A DNA stretch of 64,000 nt from Nocardia uniformis NBRC 13702 (lineage in GTDB: Bacteria > Actinomycetota > Actinomycetes > Mycobacteriales > Mycobacteriaceae): positions 1 to 64,000 of the forward strand of contig NZ_BDCE01000078.1 in the NCBI RefSeq assembly GCF_001613345.1, written 5' to 3'. Both the position numbers and the translations under genes were made by a program. Shown here one piece after another: positions 17,740 through 25,778 of the stretch (within the stretch, counting starts at the first letter, position 1; each line of letters begins with the position of its first letter). The notes under the pieces are model-generated. The model did not search any database, was not told the origin of the DNA, and saw nothing but the letters and a program-made list of their open reading frames with translations.

Positions 17740-17943
17740 ATGACCGACAGAAGCAAACTCGCAACCCCCGAGGAGTACGCCGAATACCGGCGAACAACCG
17801 TCCGCACGCTAGCGAACGAACGCTACAACGGCAATGGCTGCCCATTCGTCCGCTACGGCCGCGCTATCCGCTACCGGTGGTCCGATATCCACGCCTTCGA
17901 AGAGGTCAACACCTTCACCCGAAGCGACCAAGAGGCCGCCTAG
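17740..17943 (+). CDS. excisionase-like small helix-turn-helix protein
   Basis: A 67-aa protein of the AlpA/excisionase (helix-turn-helix 17) size class. Residues 10-55 (EEYAEYRRTTVRTLANERY through RAIRYRWSDIHAFE) have the pattern of a winged MerR-like HTH: a recognition helix, a small wing with RYGRAIRYR and a C-terminal helix. In phages and PICIs such proteins direct excision or activate the transfer operon. It is preceded by an ideal AGGAGG at 17725-17730 and by the 17684-17714 palindrome, and its TAG overlaps the GTG start of the next gene. Role as directionality factor for the integrase is inferred from size, fold and position. Confidence 0.7.
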   Translation: MTDRSKLATPEEYAEYRRTTVRTLANERYNGNGCPFVRYGRAIRYRWSDIHAFEEVNTFTRSDQEAA

Positions 17944-18329
17944 TGGCCCAGGTGAACCAATGGGCGAAGCACTTCCAAGGCGTATGGGAAGAACGAGCGG
18001 CCAACCGTGGCCTGCCCGCATGGTTCCGAGTAACCGCACTCGCCTACGGACTCCACGGAGCAAATGGGCACGCATGCTTCGAGCCGGGAGATATCTCGAT
18101 AACGCTCGGCAAGCCGTCCAGCCAAGGCGGATGGGAACCAATGCACAAAGCCCAAGTGCACAACGCCATCAAGACGGCAATCAAGTTCCAGCTCCTTGCC
18201 GACGACTCCGGGAGTACATGCCTGGTTGTTCCCGGCCATGCAATCCAGAAGGACTACGGCACCCGCAAGCCCTGCCCAGTCCACGAGGCGAAACACATCA
18301 AGCGTCGTCAGGTCAGTAAATGCAACTGA
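17943..18329 (+). CDS. winged-helix, replication-initiator-like small protein
   Basis: A 128-aa protein with GTG start at 17943, overlapping the stop of the excisionase-like gene (TAGTG). The pattern WFRVTALAYGLHGANGHACF ... ISITLG ... VHNAIKTAIKFQLLADDS is that of a winged helix seen in actinophage and plasmid DNA-binding or replication proteins. The C-terminus is basic with two Cys (TRKPCPVHEAKH). It could direct replication of the excised element or regulate it; the sequence alone does not decide. The end of the gene overlaps the first of two tandem palindromes at 18311-18353. Confidence 0.6.
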   Translation: MAQVNQWAKHFQGVWEERAANRGLPAWFRVTALAYGLHGANGHACFEPGDISITLGKPSSQGGWEPMHKAQVHNAIKTAIKFQLLADDSGSTCLVVPGHAIQKDYGTRKPCPVHEAKHIKRRQVSKCN

Positions 18330-18353
18330 CCCGGTAAGTAAATGCTACTTACC
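18311..18353. promoter_or_regulatory. tandem palindromic operators
   Basis: Two palindromes lie side by side: GGTCAGT-N7-ACTGACC at 18311-18331 and GGTAAGTA-N5-TACTTACC at 18333-18353. Both share AGTAAATGC at the centre-left, and their centres are 22 bp apart, about two turns of helix. They stand 66 bp before the gene at 18419 that starts the packaging/capsid gene set, so they probably control it. The protein that binds them may be one of the element's own HTH proteins. Confidence 0.75.
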
Positions 18354-18418
18354 CATATCTCTCTGACCTGGGGATTTCATCACGCTCTCTTTGATCTGTT
18401 CTTAAGGAGGTCAAGCCT

Positions 18419-18922
18419 ATGCACCAACCAGAAATGAGCGAAGGACTCAAAGCCCTCATGGCCATGGTCGAAACCATGCCAGACCCCGAACCCCAACCCG
18501 AAAGGGAACTGAAGAACCGAAGGGAACGGGAACTACACCGATACCTAGACCGGTCCATCCCGGACGTATGGCTGGACAAGTGGGATGCCATGGCAATGAC
18601 CGGAGTAAACAACCGGTCCCTACAACGATGGCGACGCGCCTACCGGCTCAAAGGTGGCAAGCGCACCGCAGCAAGTAAGCACCCCGAACAGGTCTATTCC
18701 CGCAGGAGCCTGGCCCGATGCTACTTCGCAGCCAAGGACGCCCTAGCGGCTACCGCATTCAATGGCCGCCCCGGACCAGGTAGACCAAGCACGCTGGGCA
18801 AGGTCCGGGACCTACTCGCCGTATACCCCGGCATGACACCGGCCGAGGTAGCCCATGGCCTATCCATCAACCCGAGCACAGCGCGTAAGCACATGCGAAC
18901 AATCAAGGCCGAGCAATGCTGA
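18419..18922 (+). CDS. helix-turn-helix protein at head of the packaging operon
   Basis: A 167-aa protein, not assigned to a family. The N-terminal 45 residues are Met/Pro/Glu-rich. Residues about 56-90 (WDAMAMTGVNNRSLQRWRRAYRL) form one likely HTH, and about 120-165 (TLGKVRDLLAVYPGMTPAEVA through INPSTARKHMRTI) form a second winged HTH. It occupies the place where a small terminase subunit would be expected, before HNH and large terminase, so it may be a TerS-like packaging recognition protein; a transcription activator is the alternative. It has a strong AGGAGG at 18405-18410, in a leader (AGGAGGTCAAGCCT) nearly identical to that of the gene at 17740. Its 3' end overlaps the HNH gene. Confidence 0.6.
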   Translation: MHQPEMSEGLKALMAMVETMPDPEPQPERELKNRRERELHRYLDRSIPDVWLDKWDAMAMTGVNNRSLQRWRRAYRLKGGKRTAASKHPEQVYSRRSLARCYFAAKDALAATAFNGRPGPGRPSTLGKVRDLLAVYPGMTPAEVAHGLSINPSTARKHMRTIKAEQC

Positions 18923-19341
18923 AGCCTTGCCTTGAATGCGGGGAGCCATCGGAGGCGACCAGGTGCAGTGAGTGCAGGCTACCGAGTGCGCCGAAGGAAC
19001 GAGCTGTTGCAACCAGTTCGTACAAATGGAAGAAGCTAAGCGTTCAATTGCGCAAGCAACAGCCTTGGTGCACCGAGTGCAGTGCTACCGAGGATCTAAC
19101 GGTGGACCATATCAAGCCATTGATAGAGGCTCCTGAGCTTGCTTTTAAGCGCAGTAATCTTCAGGTCCTTTGTCGTGTATGCAACTCCCGAAAGAGTGCG
19201 GGAGAACGGCGTACAGGGGCAACCAGGGGGGTAGGGCCGGGGGGCGACCAAGAGCACCCCTCAGGCAAGGCAGAGTTTGCGTTACACTACACCTGTAGTG
19301 GTATGGCTATTGACCCAAACGGGTCAGTAGGTGCCCGATGA
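18916..19341 (+). CDS. HNH endonuclease
   Basis: A 141-aa phage-type HNH nuclease. Zinc-binding Cys pairs are CLECG and CSECR at the N-terminus and CTEC ... CRVC around the active site; the HNH core is LTVDHIKPLIEA with NLQVLCRVCNSRKS. In HK97-like phages an HNH protein encoded next to the large terminase is needed with it for cutting cos-type genome ends during packaging, so a cos mechanism is probable here. The start overlaps the previous stop (ATGCTGA), and the end overlaps the terminase start. The last 30 residues, after KSAGERRTG, are poorly conserved-looking. A CACTAC/GTAGTG palindrome lies in its 3' end at 19285-19300. Confidence 0.88.
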   Translation: MLKPCLECGEPSEATRCSECRLPSAPKERAVATSSYKWKKLSVQLRKQQPWCTECSATEDLTVDHIKPLIEAPELAFKRSNLQVLCRVCNSRKSAGERRTGATRGVGPGGDQEHPSGKAEFALHYTCSGMAIDPNGSVGAR

Positions 19342-20810
19342 AGGCCGGACCGAAGGGTGCAATCAAGGCTGCACCCCTGGACTTCACCGGATGGCCCAAG
19401 GATCGCGCCGCAAGGCGAATACGGTTCATCAAGGAGTACATCATCACGCCTTCGGGCGTTGGTGAGGCCAAGCCTATGGTGCTCCGGGAATTCCAAAAGG
19501 AGATCATTCGGGGCTCATTCGCCACCGGTGTACGTGACTCCCTGATCTCCATTCCCCGAGGCAATGGCAAGACGGCGCTTGCTGCCGCTCTAGCGGTTGC
19601 TGAGTTGTTCGTTGGCCCCAGGTCTGCCGAAGCGCTCATTGTTGCTTCAGATCAGCGGCAGGCGAACATTACGCTCCGCTTCGCGAAGCAAATGATCCAG
19701 CTGCACCCGGAGCTTGCCGAACGAGCCCACGTGTACGGAGACAGGATCGTTGTTCCCGAGAACGGTGATGCGCTCCTTCAGCCGCTGCCTGCCGATCCGG
19801 ATGCACTCCACGGCTGGAACCCGTCACTCATGGTCATTGATGAGTTGCACGTGGTTACCGAGCTGGTGTGGGAAGCGGTCACGTCGGTATCCGGCAAGCG
19901 GCCCGAGTCGCTCACGCTGGCCATTTCGACGCCGGGCCACAACTCCGATTCGGTCATGTGGCGAATGGTCGTGGAGGGACGCAAGGGCGGAGACCCTATG
20001 TCGTACTTCAAGGAGTACGCGGCCCCGGCGGGATGCGACCTGGACGACCGGGAAGCGTGGCGTATCGCTAACCCGGCGATGTCGTGCAAGAACCCGTTCC
20101 TTACGGAGGACGGTCTTGCCTCGAACCTGAAGAAGCTCCGTGAACCGGTCTTCAGGCAGCTACGCCTTGGCCAGTGGGTAGAGGGCACCAACTCTTGGTT
20201 GCCTTGGGGCGCTTGGGATTCCGTCACCGCGGCTTCAGCCGGCTCGGGCATATCCGCCGGTCAGAGAGTGGTTTTCGCATTCGATGGTTCGGTGTCCCGC
20301 GACTCCACGGCCTTGATCGGCTGCACCCTGGACGGCCACCTGTTCGTAGAGGGCCTATGGGAGCGACCGGCCAACGTCCCGGACTGGCGCGTTCCCCGTG
20401 AAGAGGTCAACAACGCGGTAGATGCCGCATTCGACCGCTACGACGTGATCGAGCTGGCCTGTGACCCGTGGGCATGGCAGACCGACATTGAGCAGTGGGC
20501 GAAGAAGCACGGCGAGAAGCGCGTACTTCATTGGGACACATCGCAAGCCGTGCGCATGGCACCCGCGACGGACCGCATGTATCAGGCCGTGATGGAGAAG
20601 GCCATTACGCATGACGGCAACCCGCGCCTAGCCGCTCACATCTCCAATTGTGTTGCGGAGCAAACCAATAAGGGGACTGTCGTCCGCAAGGACAAGAAGA
20701 ACAGTCCCAAGAAGATCGACGCCGCAGTAGCAGCGATTGCGGCTTACGACCGGGCCAAGTGGCACGAGTCGAAATCCAAGAAGAAGAGGGTGTATTACTC
20801 CAATGACTGA
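19338..20810 (+). CDS. terL: phage terminase large subunit
   Basis: A 490-aa DNA-packaging motor and nuclease. The ATPase domain has Walker A SIPRGNGKTA (about residues 71-80), Walker B LMVIDELHV (about 165-172) and a coupling motif near LAISTPG. The nuclease domain begins at VFAFDGSVSRDST with the first metal Asp, followed by ELACDPWAW. The length is normal and the frame intact, so the protein is probably functional. Its start overlaps the HNH stop and its stop overlaps the portal start. This is the best evidence that the element packages its own DNA. Confidence 0.95.
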   Translation: MKAGPKGAIKAAPLDFTGWPKDRAARRIRFIKEYIITPSGVGEAKPMVLREFQKEIIRGSFATGVRDSLISIPRGNGKTALAAALAVAELFVGPRSAEALIVASDQRQANITLRFAKQMIQLHPELAERAHVYGDRIVVPENGDALLQPLPADPDALHGWNPSLMVIDELHVVTELVWEAVTSVSGKRPESLTLAISTPGHNSDSVMWRMVVEGRKGGDPMSYFKEYAAPAGCDLDDREAWRIANPAMSCKNPFLTEDGLASNLKKLREPVFRQLRLGQWVEGTNSWLPWGAWDSVTAASAGSGISAGQRVVFAFDGSVSRDSTALIGCTLDGHLFVEGLWERPANVPDWRVPREEVNNAVDAAFDRYDVIELACDPWAWQTDIEQWAKKHGEKRVLHWDTSQAVRMAPATDRMYQAVMEKAITHDGNPRLAAHISNCVAEQTNKGTVVRKDKKNSPKKIDAAVAAIAAYDRAKWHESKSKKKRVYYSND

Positions 20811-22119
20811 TGACGCTCTGATCATTGATCTGATGCAGCGGCTTGATGAGCCGTCCGGCTGGTTCGCCGAGCTTGACCGGTACTACGAGGGCAGGCAGGC
20901 GCTTGCGTTCATGGCCCCCGAGTCGGCGAAGGCCCTGCGCATGTCCCGCATGGTCTCCAACATTCCCCGCCTTGCTGTGGAGTCGCTGGCGGAACGCCTC
21001 CGCGTGACCGGCTTCAGTGGCGCGAATGTGTGGCCGGACTGGATTCGGAACGACTTGGACCAGACCTCGCACATGGTGCACCGTGAGGCGCTGTTGCTGG
21101 GCAAGTCCTATGTGTCGGTGTGGGCGGACAAGTTCGGGCGTCCTACCGCTTCGGTGGAGTCGGCTTCCCAGGTTGCCGTCCAGACCGATCCGGGCACGCG
21201 GGAGGTTACGGCCGCTGTGAAGCGCTGGAGCACTCGGACCACTACGGAAGCGTGCTTGTACCTTCCGGACCGGATTGTTCGTCTCCGGGCTAACCAGACG
21301 GGTGCGACGACTCAGGGTTACAAGGTTGTCGGGGAGCAGGTGAACCCGATGGGTGTTGTTCCGGTGGTGCCGTTCATCAACACCGATCGTGTGATGACGT
21401 TCGGGACCGATGGCCGTGCGCTGGTCGGTGGTGGCCGGTCGGAGATTCAGGACCTTATGCCGCTGGTTGATGGCCTCAACAAGGTTCTGGCCGACATGAT
21501 GACCACTAGCGAGATGACGGGGCGTCCGCGCCGTTGGGCTACCGGCCTGGAGTTGCAGGAGGACGAAGAGGGCAACGTTATTGCTCCCATCCCCGAGGGC
21601 TCCCGAGTCATGGTCTCCGAGGACGAGAGCACCAAGTTCGGGCAGCTGCCGCCGGGCGAATTGTCCAGCTACGAAGCGGCGGTGCGCGTGCTCCTTGGTC
21701 AGATCATGGCCGTGTCCGCGCTGCCCGCTCACTACGTGGGCGTGTTCACCGACAACCCGGCTTCGGCCGATGCGTTGCGTGCTTCGGAGTCCAGTCTTAC
21801 CGCCCGCACTGAGTCCCGGCAGGCTGCCTTTGGTCGCTCCTGGGAGCAGGTGGCCCGCCTCATGGTCGCTGCCCGCGACGGTGTGGACCCGGCGCGTGTA
21901 GACGTTCGGGTGCAGTGGGCAGACGCTTCCACGCGTTCCGTGGCGCAGGAGGCGGACGCCATGGTGAAGCTCCACGCCGAGCGCATTTACCCCACGTCGT
22001 ACGTGCTGAAGAAGATGGGTCACACGGACGACGAGATTGCCGAGATTCGGGCCGCTAAGCGCCTGGACAGTGTGGACGAGTCGGCGGGCTGGGCTGACCG
22101 GCTGGAGCTACCTGCGTGA
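20803..22119 (+). CDS. phage portal protein (SPP1 gp6-like)
   Basis: A 438-aa portal protein. Start ATG at 20803 lies within the end of the terminase gene. The N-terminal segment LDRYYEGRQALAFMAPES and the following SNIPRLAVESLAERLRVTGF are characteristic of the Gp6-like portal group in actinophages. The central part (MPLVDGLNKVLADMMTTSEM, LPAHYVGVFTDNPASADALR) is also conserved in that group. Twelve copies would form the capsid vertex through which DNA passes. Length and frame are normal. The stop overlaps the GTG start of the MuF-like gene. Confidence 0.93.
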   Translation: MTDDALIIDLMQRLDEPSGWFAELDRYYEGRQALAFMAPESAKALRMSRMVSNIPRLAVESLAERLRVTGFSGANVWPDWIRNDLDQTSHMVHREALLLGKSYVSVWADKFGRPTASVESASQVAVQTDPGTREVTAAVKRWSTRTTTEACLYLPDRIVRLRANQTGATTQGYKVVGEQVNPMGVVPVVPFINTDRVMTFGTDGRALVGGGRSEIQDLMPLVDGLNKVLADMMTTSEMTGRPRRWATGLELQEDEEGNVIAPIPEGSRVMVSEDESTKFGQLPPGELSSYEAAVRVLLGQIMAVSALPAHYVGVFTDNPASADALRASESSLTARTESRQAAFGRSWEQVARLMVAARDGVDPARVDVRVQWADASTRSVAQEADAMVKLHAERIYPTSYVLKKMGHTDDEIAEIRAAKRLDSVDESAGWADRLELPA

Positions 22120-22700
22120 GCTACCGAGACGAGCTGAAGGCACTCGGTAAGGCGGCCGGTGAAGCGGCGGTAAACATCTACTCCCGCTTCACCGCTGGGC
22201 AACTGTCCCGTGACGAGACAGTGGAAGCGCTGGCCCGGTTGATTGCTTCGGCGAACTCCCGAGCCGCCACCCTGGCGGACACTGCGCTTGCCGTGGACCT
22301 CATGAAGCAACTGGGCACAGCTGTTCCGACGCAGGGCATTACCCGGCCGGAAGGCGACATTGCCCGGCTGCGCAAGGCATCAAGCACGGTGCTGGAGAAG
22401 GCGAACGCTTCCCCAGTGCCGGAGGCGATCATTGCCCGCCTTGCCCGCTCCGAGGCGCTCACGGCTGCCGCTGAAGCGTTCTCCGAGGCCATGCGGAAGA
22501 ACCGGAAGGTGAAGGGCTGGGTACGGGGTGTGTCCCCGAACGGCTGCCAGCTGTGCGAATGGTGGTGGCGTGAAGGCCGTGTGTGGCCTGCCAATCACCC
22601 AATGCCGACACATAAGGGGTGCACGTGCGCACCGAAACCTGTTGTGCGGAAGTCGATTGCATCAACTATCAAAACACGAAGGATGAATAATGCTGGATGA
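22116..22700 (+). CDS. MuF-like minor head protein
   Basis: A 194-aa head protein, GTG start overlapping the portal stop. The C-terminal motif GCQLCEWWWREGRVWPANHP followed by HKGCTCAPKPV is the Cys/His signature of actinophage capsid maturation (MuF-type) proteins, with paired Cys and His that may bind zinc. The N-terminal 130 residues are helical. Such proteins associate with the portal, and some are ejected with DNA. It is shorter than many MuF proteins and carries no extra toxin domain. It lies at the usual place between portal and scaffold. Confidence 0.85.
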   Translation: MSYRDELKALGKAAGEAAVNIYSRFTAGQLSRDETVEALARLIASANSRAATLADTALAVDLMKQLGTAVPTQGITRPEGDIARLRKASSTVLEKANASPVPEAIIARLARSEALTAAAEAFSEAMRKNRKVKGWVRGVSPNGCQLCEWWWREGRVWPANHPMPTHKGCTCAPKPVVRKSIASTIKTRRMNNAG

Positions 22701-23148
22701 CAACATGATTGAAGAAACCGCGGGAATGCCGGCTGCGGAAGATCCCCAGGTCAACGAAGGGATTTCCGAAACGCCTGAAGCGGTAGCGGAGGAGGCTCCG
22801 GCCGAGCAGGCAGAGCAGGAGCCGGACACCTTCCCCCGGTCCGTCGTGGAGAAGCTCCGCAAGGAGAACGCCACCATGCGTGACCGCGCCAAGCAGGCCG
22901 ATGCACTGGCCGAGCGCCTGCACTCTGCCTTGGTGTCCAGCACCGGGAAGCTTGCCGACCCGACAGACCTGCCGTACGACCCGGAGCACCTGGACAACCC
23001 GGAAGCCCTGGACGCAGCCGTTGAGGCCCTGCTAGCCCGGAAGCCTCACCTTGCTTCGCGTAAGCCGGTGGGAGACATCAACCAGGGTGCCCGGCCTTCC
23101 GCTTCGGGTGACGTTGACCTTCTCGGCATGATGCGGGGTGCGCTGTGA
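22690..23148 (+). CDS. capsid scaffolding protein
   Basis: A 152-aa acidic protein. The first 50 residues are Glu/Ala/Pro-rich and disordered; a coiled-coil stretch follows (VVEKLRKENATMRDRAKQAD), and the C-terminal part is loosely structured. This layout, with the position just before the major capsid gene, is that of scaffolding proteins of scaffold-dependent HK97-fold phages; no prohead protease gene is present. It overlaps the MuF-like gene by 11 bp, and its TGA overlaps the GTG of the next small gene. Confidence 0.85.
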   Translation: MLDDNMIEETAGMPAAEDPQVNEGISETPEAVAEEAPAEQAEQEPDTFPRSVVEKLRKENATMRDRAKQADALAERLHSALVSSTGKLADPTDLPYDPEHLDNPEALDAAVEALLARKPHLASRKPVGDINQGARPSASGDVDLLGMMRGAL

Positions 23149-23348
23149 GCTTCACGCCGATCACTTCGCAAGAGGACTTCGAAAAGCTCCTGCACAAGCG
23201 CATGAACCGGCCGGTGGAGAAGGCCCAGGTGGCTGCCTCTATCGCTCTACTTGATGCGATCCGGTCGAAGGCAATCCCGGAGACCTCCATTGCCACGGTG
23301 GAATCCCTGTCCCGCGCCTACGCACTGGTGGTTCACGGGCTCGCCTAA
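23145..23348 (+). CDS. small structural-module protein of unknown function
   Basis: A 67-aa protein, GTG start overlapping the scaffold stop. It is helical (EDFEKLLHKRMNRPVEKAQVAASIALLDAIR) and has no recognised domain. Its location between scaffold and major capsid gene points to an assembly or head-related role. It is immediately followed by terminator-like hairpins, so the capsid gene is probably expressed separately or at a different level. Confidence 0.65.
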   Translation: MSFTPITSQEDFEKLLHKRMNRPVEKAQVAASIALLDAIRSKAIPETSIATVESLSRAYALVVHGLA

Positions 23349-23457
23349 AACCGGCTTTCATGCCTGGTAGGCAACATCTGAAGACAAATGGGTAGGGGTG
23401 CGCCTGGCGCGGCCCCTGCCCTTTCTTCTTCGCCCTGGCGGCGAGTGGAGACCTTCC

Positions 23458-23486
23458 GACCCTCACGCAATCGCGTGGGGGTCTTT
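23458..23486 (+). terminator. intrinsic terminator or attenuator before the capsid gene
   Basis: GACCCTCACGC / GCGTGGGGGTC stem (23458-23468 with 23473-23483), AATC loop, then TTT. A second GC-rich hairpin, GGGGTGCGC with GCGCGGCCCC, lies upstream around 23394-23417 followed by CCTTTCTTCTT. Together they separate transcription of upstream head genes from the major capsid gene. Confidence 0.75.
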
Positions 23487-23514
23487 CCATTCAATCCCCC
23501 AGGGAGACAAGAAC

Positions 23515-24357
23515 ATGACCGTCAATACCACGTCCGCTAAGTCGCTCATTGCCGAGCAGGTTTCGACCGTTCTCATTCAGCCACTGGAAGCCGCTTCCGT
23601 CGTGCTGTCCAATGGCCCGACCGTGTACCAGAGCGCCGAGCCGCTGCGACTCCCGACCCTCACCGGCGGCGAGACTGCTTCGTTCGTCGGCGAAGGCGAA
23701 GACATCCCGGAGACCTCCACCGGCTTCAACCACATCGACCTCATGCCTTCGGACCGCAAGTCCATCAAGACGCTGGAGACCCTGACCAAGGAGACCATTC
23801 GCCAGTCTGCCGTTGGTGTGGAAGCGGCCCTGCGTGCTCGCCTGGTGAAGATCGTTGCCGACAAGCTGGACAGTGCCCTTCTGGGTGGCGACGGTGCCGA
23901 CAAGAGCATCACCGGCATCATCAACCAGGCCAAGGTCCAGAAGATGCCGGACGCCGATCTGACCAAGCCGGACACCTACCTGGACGCCATCGCGAAGTGC
24001 ATCGCGAACGAGGTCACTCCTAATCGCTGGTTTATCAACGGCGAGGACTTCATTGCACTGCGCAAGGTGAAGGACAAGCAGGACCGTTACCTTCTGGAGG
24101 CGGACCTTACGAAGGACGCCACCTACCGCCTGTTCGGCATCCCGGTGGTTGTCACCAACAAGATTGCCAAGGGCAAGGTTGTGCTGGCTGACATGTCCCA
24201 GGTCGCTGTTGTGCGTGACATCGCGCCGGAAATCCAGATCCTTACTGAGGCGTTCGCGACCAAGGGCAAGGTTGGCATCATCGTTGATACCCGCTTTGAC
24301 CTGGGCCTGCTGCACCCGGAGGGCGTTGTTGTGCTGACCGCGAAGACCACTCGCTAA
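23515..24357 (+). CDS. major capsid protein (HK97 fold)
   Basis: A 280-aa major capsid protein. Start ATG at 23515 (MTVNTTSAKS) follows GGGAGACAAGAAC. There is no long delta domain, consistent with the separate scaffold gene and absence of a protease. Typical HK97-fold features are VYQSAEPLRLPTLTGGE near the N-arm, the spine-helix region KETIRQSAVGVEAALRARLV, and the P-domain end LFGIPVVVTNKI ... GIIVDTRFDLGLLHPEGVVV. The gene is bracketed by terminators on both sides, as expected for a strongly expressed structural gene. Length is within the usual range, no truncation seen. Confidence 0.94.
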   Translation: MTVNTTSAKSLIAEQVSTVLIQPLEAASVVLSNGPTVYQSAEPLRLPTLTGGETASFVGEGEDIPETSTGFNHIDLMPSDRKSIKTLETLTKETIRQSAVGVEAALRARLVKIVADKLDSALLGGDGADKSITGIINQAKVQKMPDADLTKPDTYLDAIAKCIANEVTPNRWFINGEDFIALRKVKDKQDRYLLEADLTKDATYRLFGIPVVVTNKIAKGKVVLADMSQVAVVRDIAPEIQILTEAFATKGKVGIIVDTRFDLGLLHPEGVVVLTAKTTR

Positions 24358-24372
24358 GTAGCTCGCCAAATT

Positions 24373-24404
24373 GGAGGGGTGCCCTACGGGGTGCCCCTCC
24401 TTTT
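24373..24404 (+). terminator. intrinsic terminator after the capsid gene
   Basis: GGAGGGG / CCCCTCC stem continued by GCCC/GGGG pairing, then TTTT. The downstream sequence CTTTTCGTGTATC is identical to that after the terminator at 25779, suggesting duplication of the two terminator units. Confidence 0.88.
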
Positions 24405-24423
24405 CGTGTATCAGGAGGAAAAT

Positions 24424-25416
24424 ATGGCGAATACTGCGACCCTTCAGCGGGGCTTGCCCGAGTTCTGGGCGCTTGGCCCGAACAAGGACACCGTTAAGGC
24501 ATGGTTCAAACTGTCGGAGCCCTACAAGGGCAGCGACGAGGACGGCAACCCGACCAATCATTTCGGGGTAGTGGTTCGCCACACTCCAAGCGGGGAAGAC
24601 CCCAACGGGAACCCGATCAAGGGCAAGGCCACCCTGTACGACGAAGCAGCCGACACGCTTGTTGCGAAATACGGCAATCCCTTCGAGGTAGAGCTACCCG
24701 GCGACTGGCCTGCCGATCCGTTCCCCGTCTACACCGCACTGTTCGAGAAGATCGAATACACGGTGCCGGTGCCTGATCCGCTGACCGCGACACTTCGGGA
24801 CGGGCTGCCTGAGTTCTGGCAGGACAAGCCGAACGTTAAGGCGTGGCTGAAATTGTCGGAGCCGTTCGAGTGGTACCGCAGCCAGGGCGCGCCCATCACG
24901 ATGACGGGCGTTGTCGTGCAGTACCAGGACGAAGAAGCGACACTGCACCCCGATAACGCAGACGACAAACTTACCGGTCTACGCGGTATCCCACAGTGGC
25001 CCAACCCTGGCACGGAGGACCTGAAGGTGATCTTCACGGACCTTCTGAAGGACATCGGATACGACTACGTGGAACGAGAAGACCCCAAGCCGGGCCAGGA
25101 CGATTGGGGCAAGGTGATTGCCGCATTCATGGGTGACCCGGCCGCAGAGGCGCTGGCCAGTCAGGTTGCGCCGGTGATCATGACGCTTGCTCGCTCGTAC
25201 ACACGGAACGGGTTCAAGGGCGATACACCGGAGAACGTTCCGGGGGACATTGGGGCCGTGATCATTGCGGCGTCTGCGCGTATGGCCGCCAACCCGACTC
25301 AGACCGAGCAGTATCAGGCTGTTGGTTCGATGATTGGCCGGGTTGGTGCAGGGTTCCAGGGCTGGTCTCTGGTTGAGCGGGCGGTATTGCACCGCTACCG
25401 AAAGAGGGCGCTGTGA
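24424..25416 (+). CDS. head-tail connector fused to a duplicated N-terminal domain
   Basis: A 330-aa protein. Residues 5-116 and 122-219 are two related copies of one domain: both begin LPEFW, followed by VKAWxKLSEP and then GVVV(R/Q), so an internal duplication is evident. Residues 227-330 (from DDWGKVIAAFMGDPAAEA to ERAVLHRYRKRAL) are helical and look like the gp6/gp15-type adaptor that follows the capsid gene in HK97-like phages. The duplicated domain is not recognised and could be a capsid decoration or vertex protein fused to the adaptor. The start is preceded by CAGGAGGAAAAT. The stop overlaps the next start (GTGA). Confidence 0.65.
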   Translation: MANTATLQRGLPEFWALGPNKDTVKAWFKLSEPYKGSDEDGNPTNHFGVVVRHTPSGEDPNGNPIKGKATLYDEAADTLVAKYGNPFEVELPGDWPADPFPVYTALFEKIEYTVPVPDPLTATLRDGLPEFWQDKPNVKAWLKLSEPFEWYRSQGAPITMTGVVVQYQDEEATLHPDNADDKLTGLRGIPQWPNPGTEDLKVIFTDLLKDIGYDYVEREDPKPGQDDWGKVIAAFMGDPAAEALASQVAPVIMTLARSYTRNGFKGDTPENVPGDIGAVIIAASARMAANPTQTEQYQAVGSMIGRVGAGFQGWSLVERAVLHRYRKRAL

Positions 25417-25769
25417 GGTTCCCTCGGTTCAAGTTCCAGTTCGATGCGCCGCACACGGTCGGCTGGTCGGTGCTGGTGGCGGATGGCAAGTGGTCGGACC
25501 CTGAACCTCACAAGGTGATGGGTTGGGGTGCCCCTCAATCGAGGGACCAGAAGTACGTAGAGCTGCCTGGTTCCCGGATCGTTGTGGAGCTGGAGTTGTA
25601 TGTGCCTCCGGGCTTCCCGGAGTTCACGGCGGCATTGAAGCCACGGGTTACGTTGCCCGATGGGCGTGTGTTCGAAGTTATCGGTTTCAAGGAGGAGGCT
25701 CAGTCTCCCGGCGGTTGGAACCCCGGCGCTGTGGTCAACCTGAAGGCTGATCCGGCGCACATGGTGTAG
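25413..25769 (+). CDS. head-closure/stopper-type connector protein
   Basis: A 118-aa protein, GTG start overlapping the previous stop. It is beta-rich, with FEVIGFKEEAQSPGGWNPGAVVNLKAD near the end, the pattern of head-closure (stopper) proteins where a short beta-barrel closes the portal channel. It is the last gene of the element; in complete phages the tail-terminator, major tail protein, tape-measure and lysis genes would follow, but here a terminator and then the attachment site come next. It would provide the surface on which a helper's tail docks, if the satellite interpretation is correct. Confidence 0.75.
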   Translation: MRFPRFKFQFDAPHTVGWSVLVADGKWSDPEPHKVMGWGAPQSRDQKYVELPGSRIVVELELYVPPGFPEFTAALKPRVTLPDGRVFEVIGFKEEAQSPGGWNPGAVVNLKADPAHMV

Positions 25770-25778
25770 TAGAGACAG

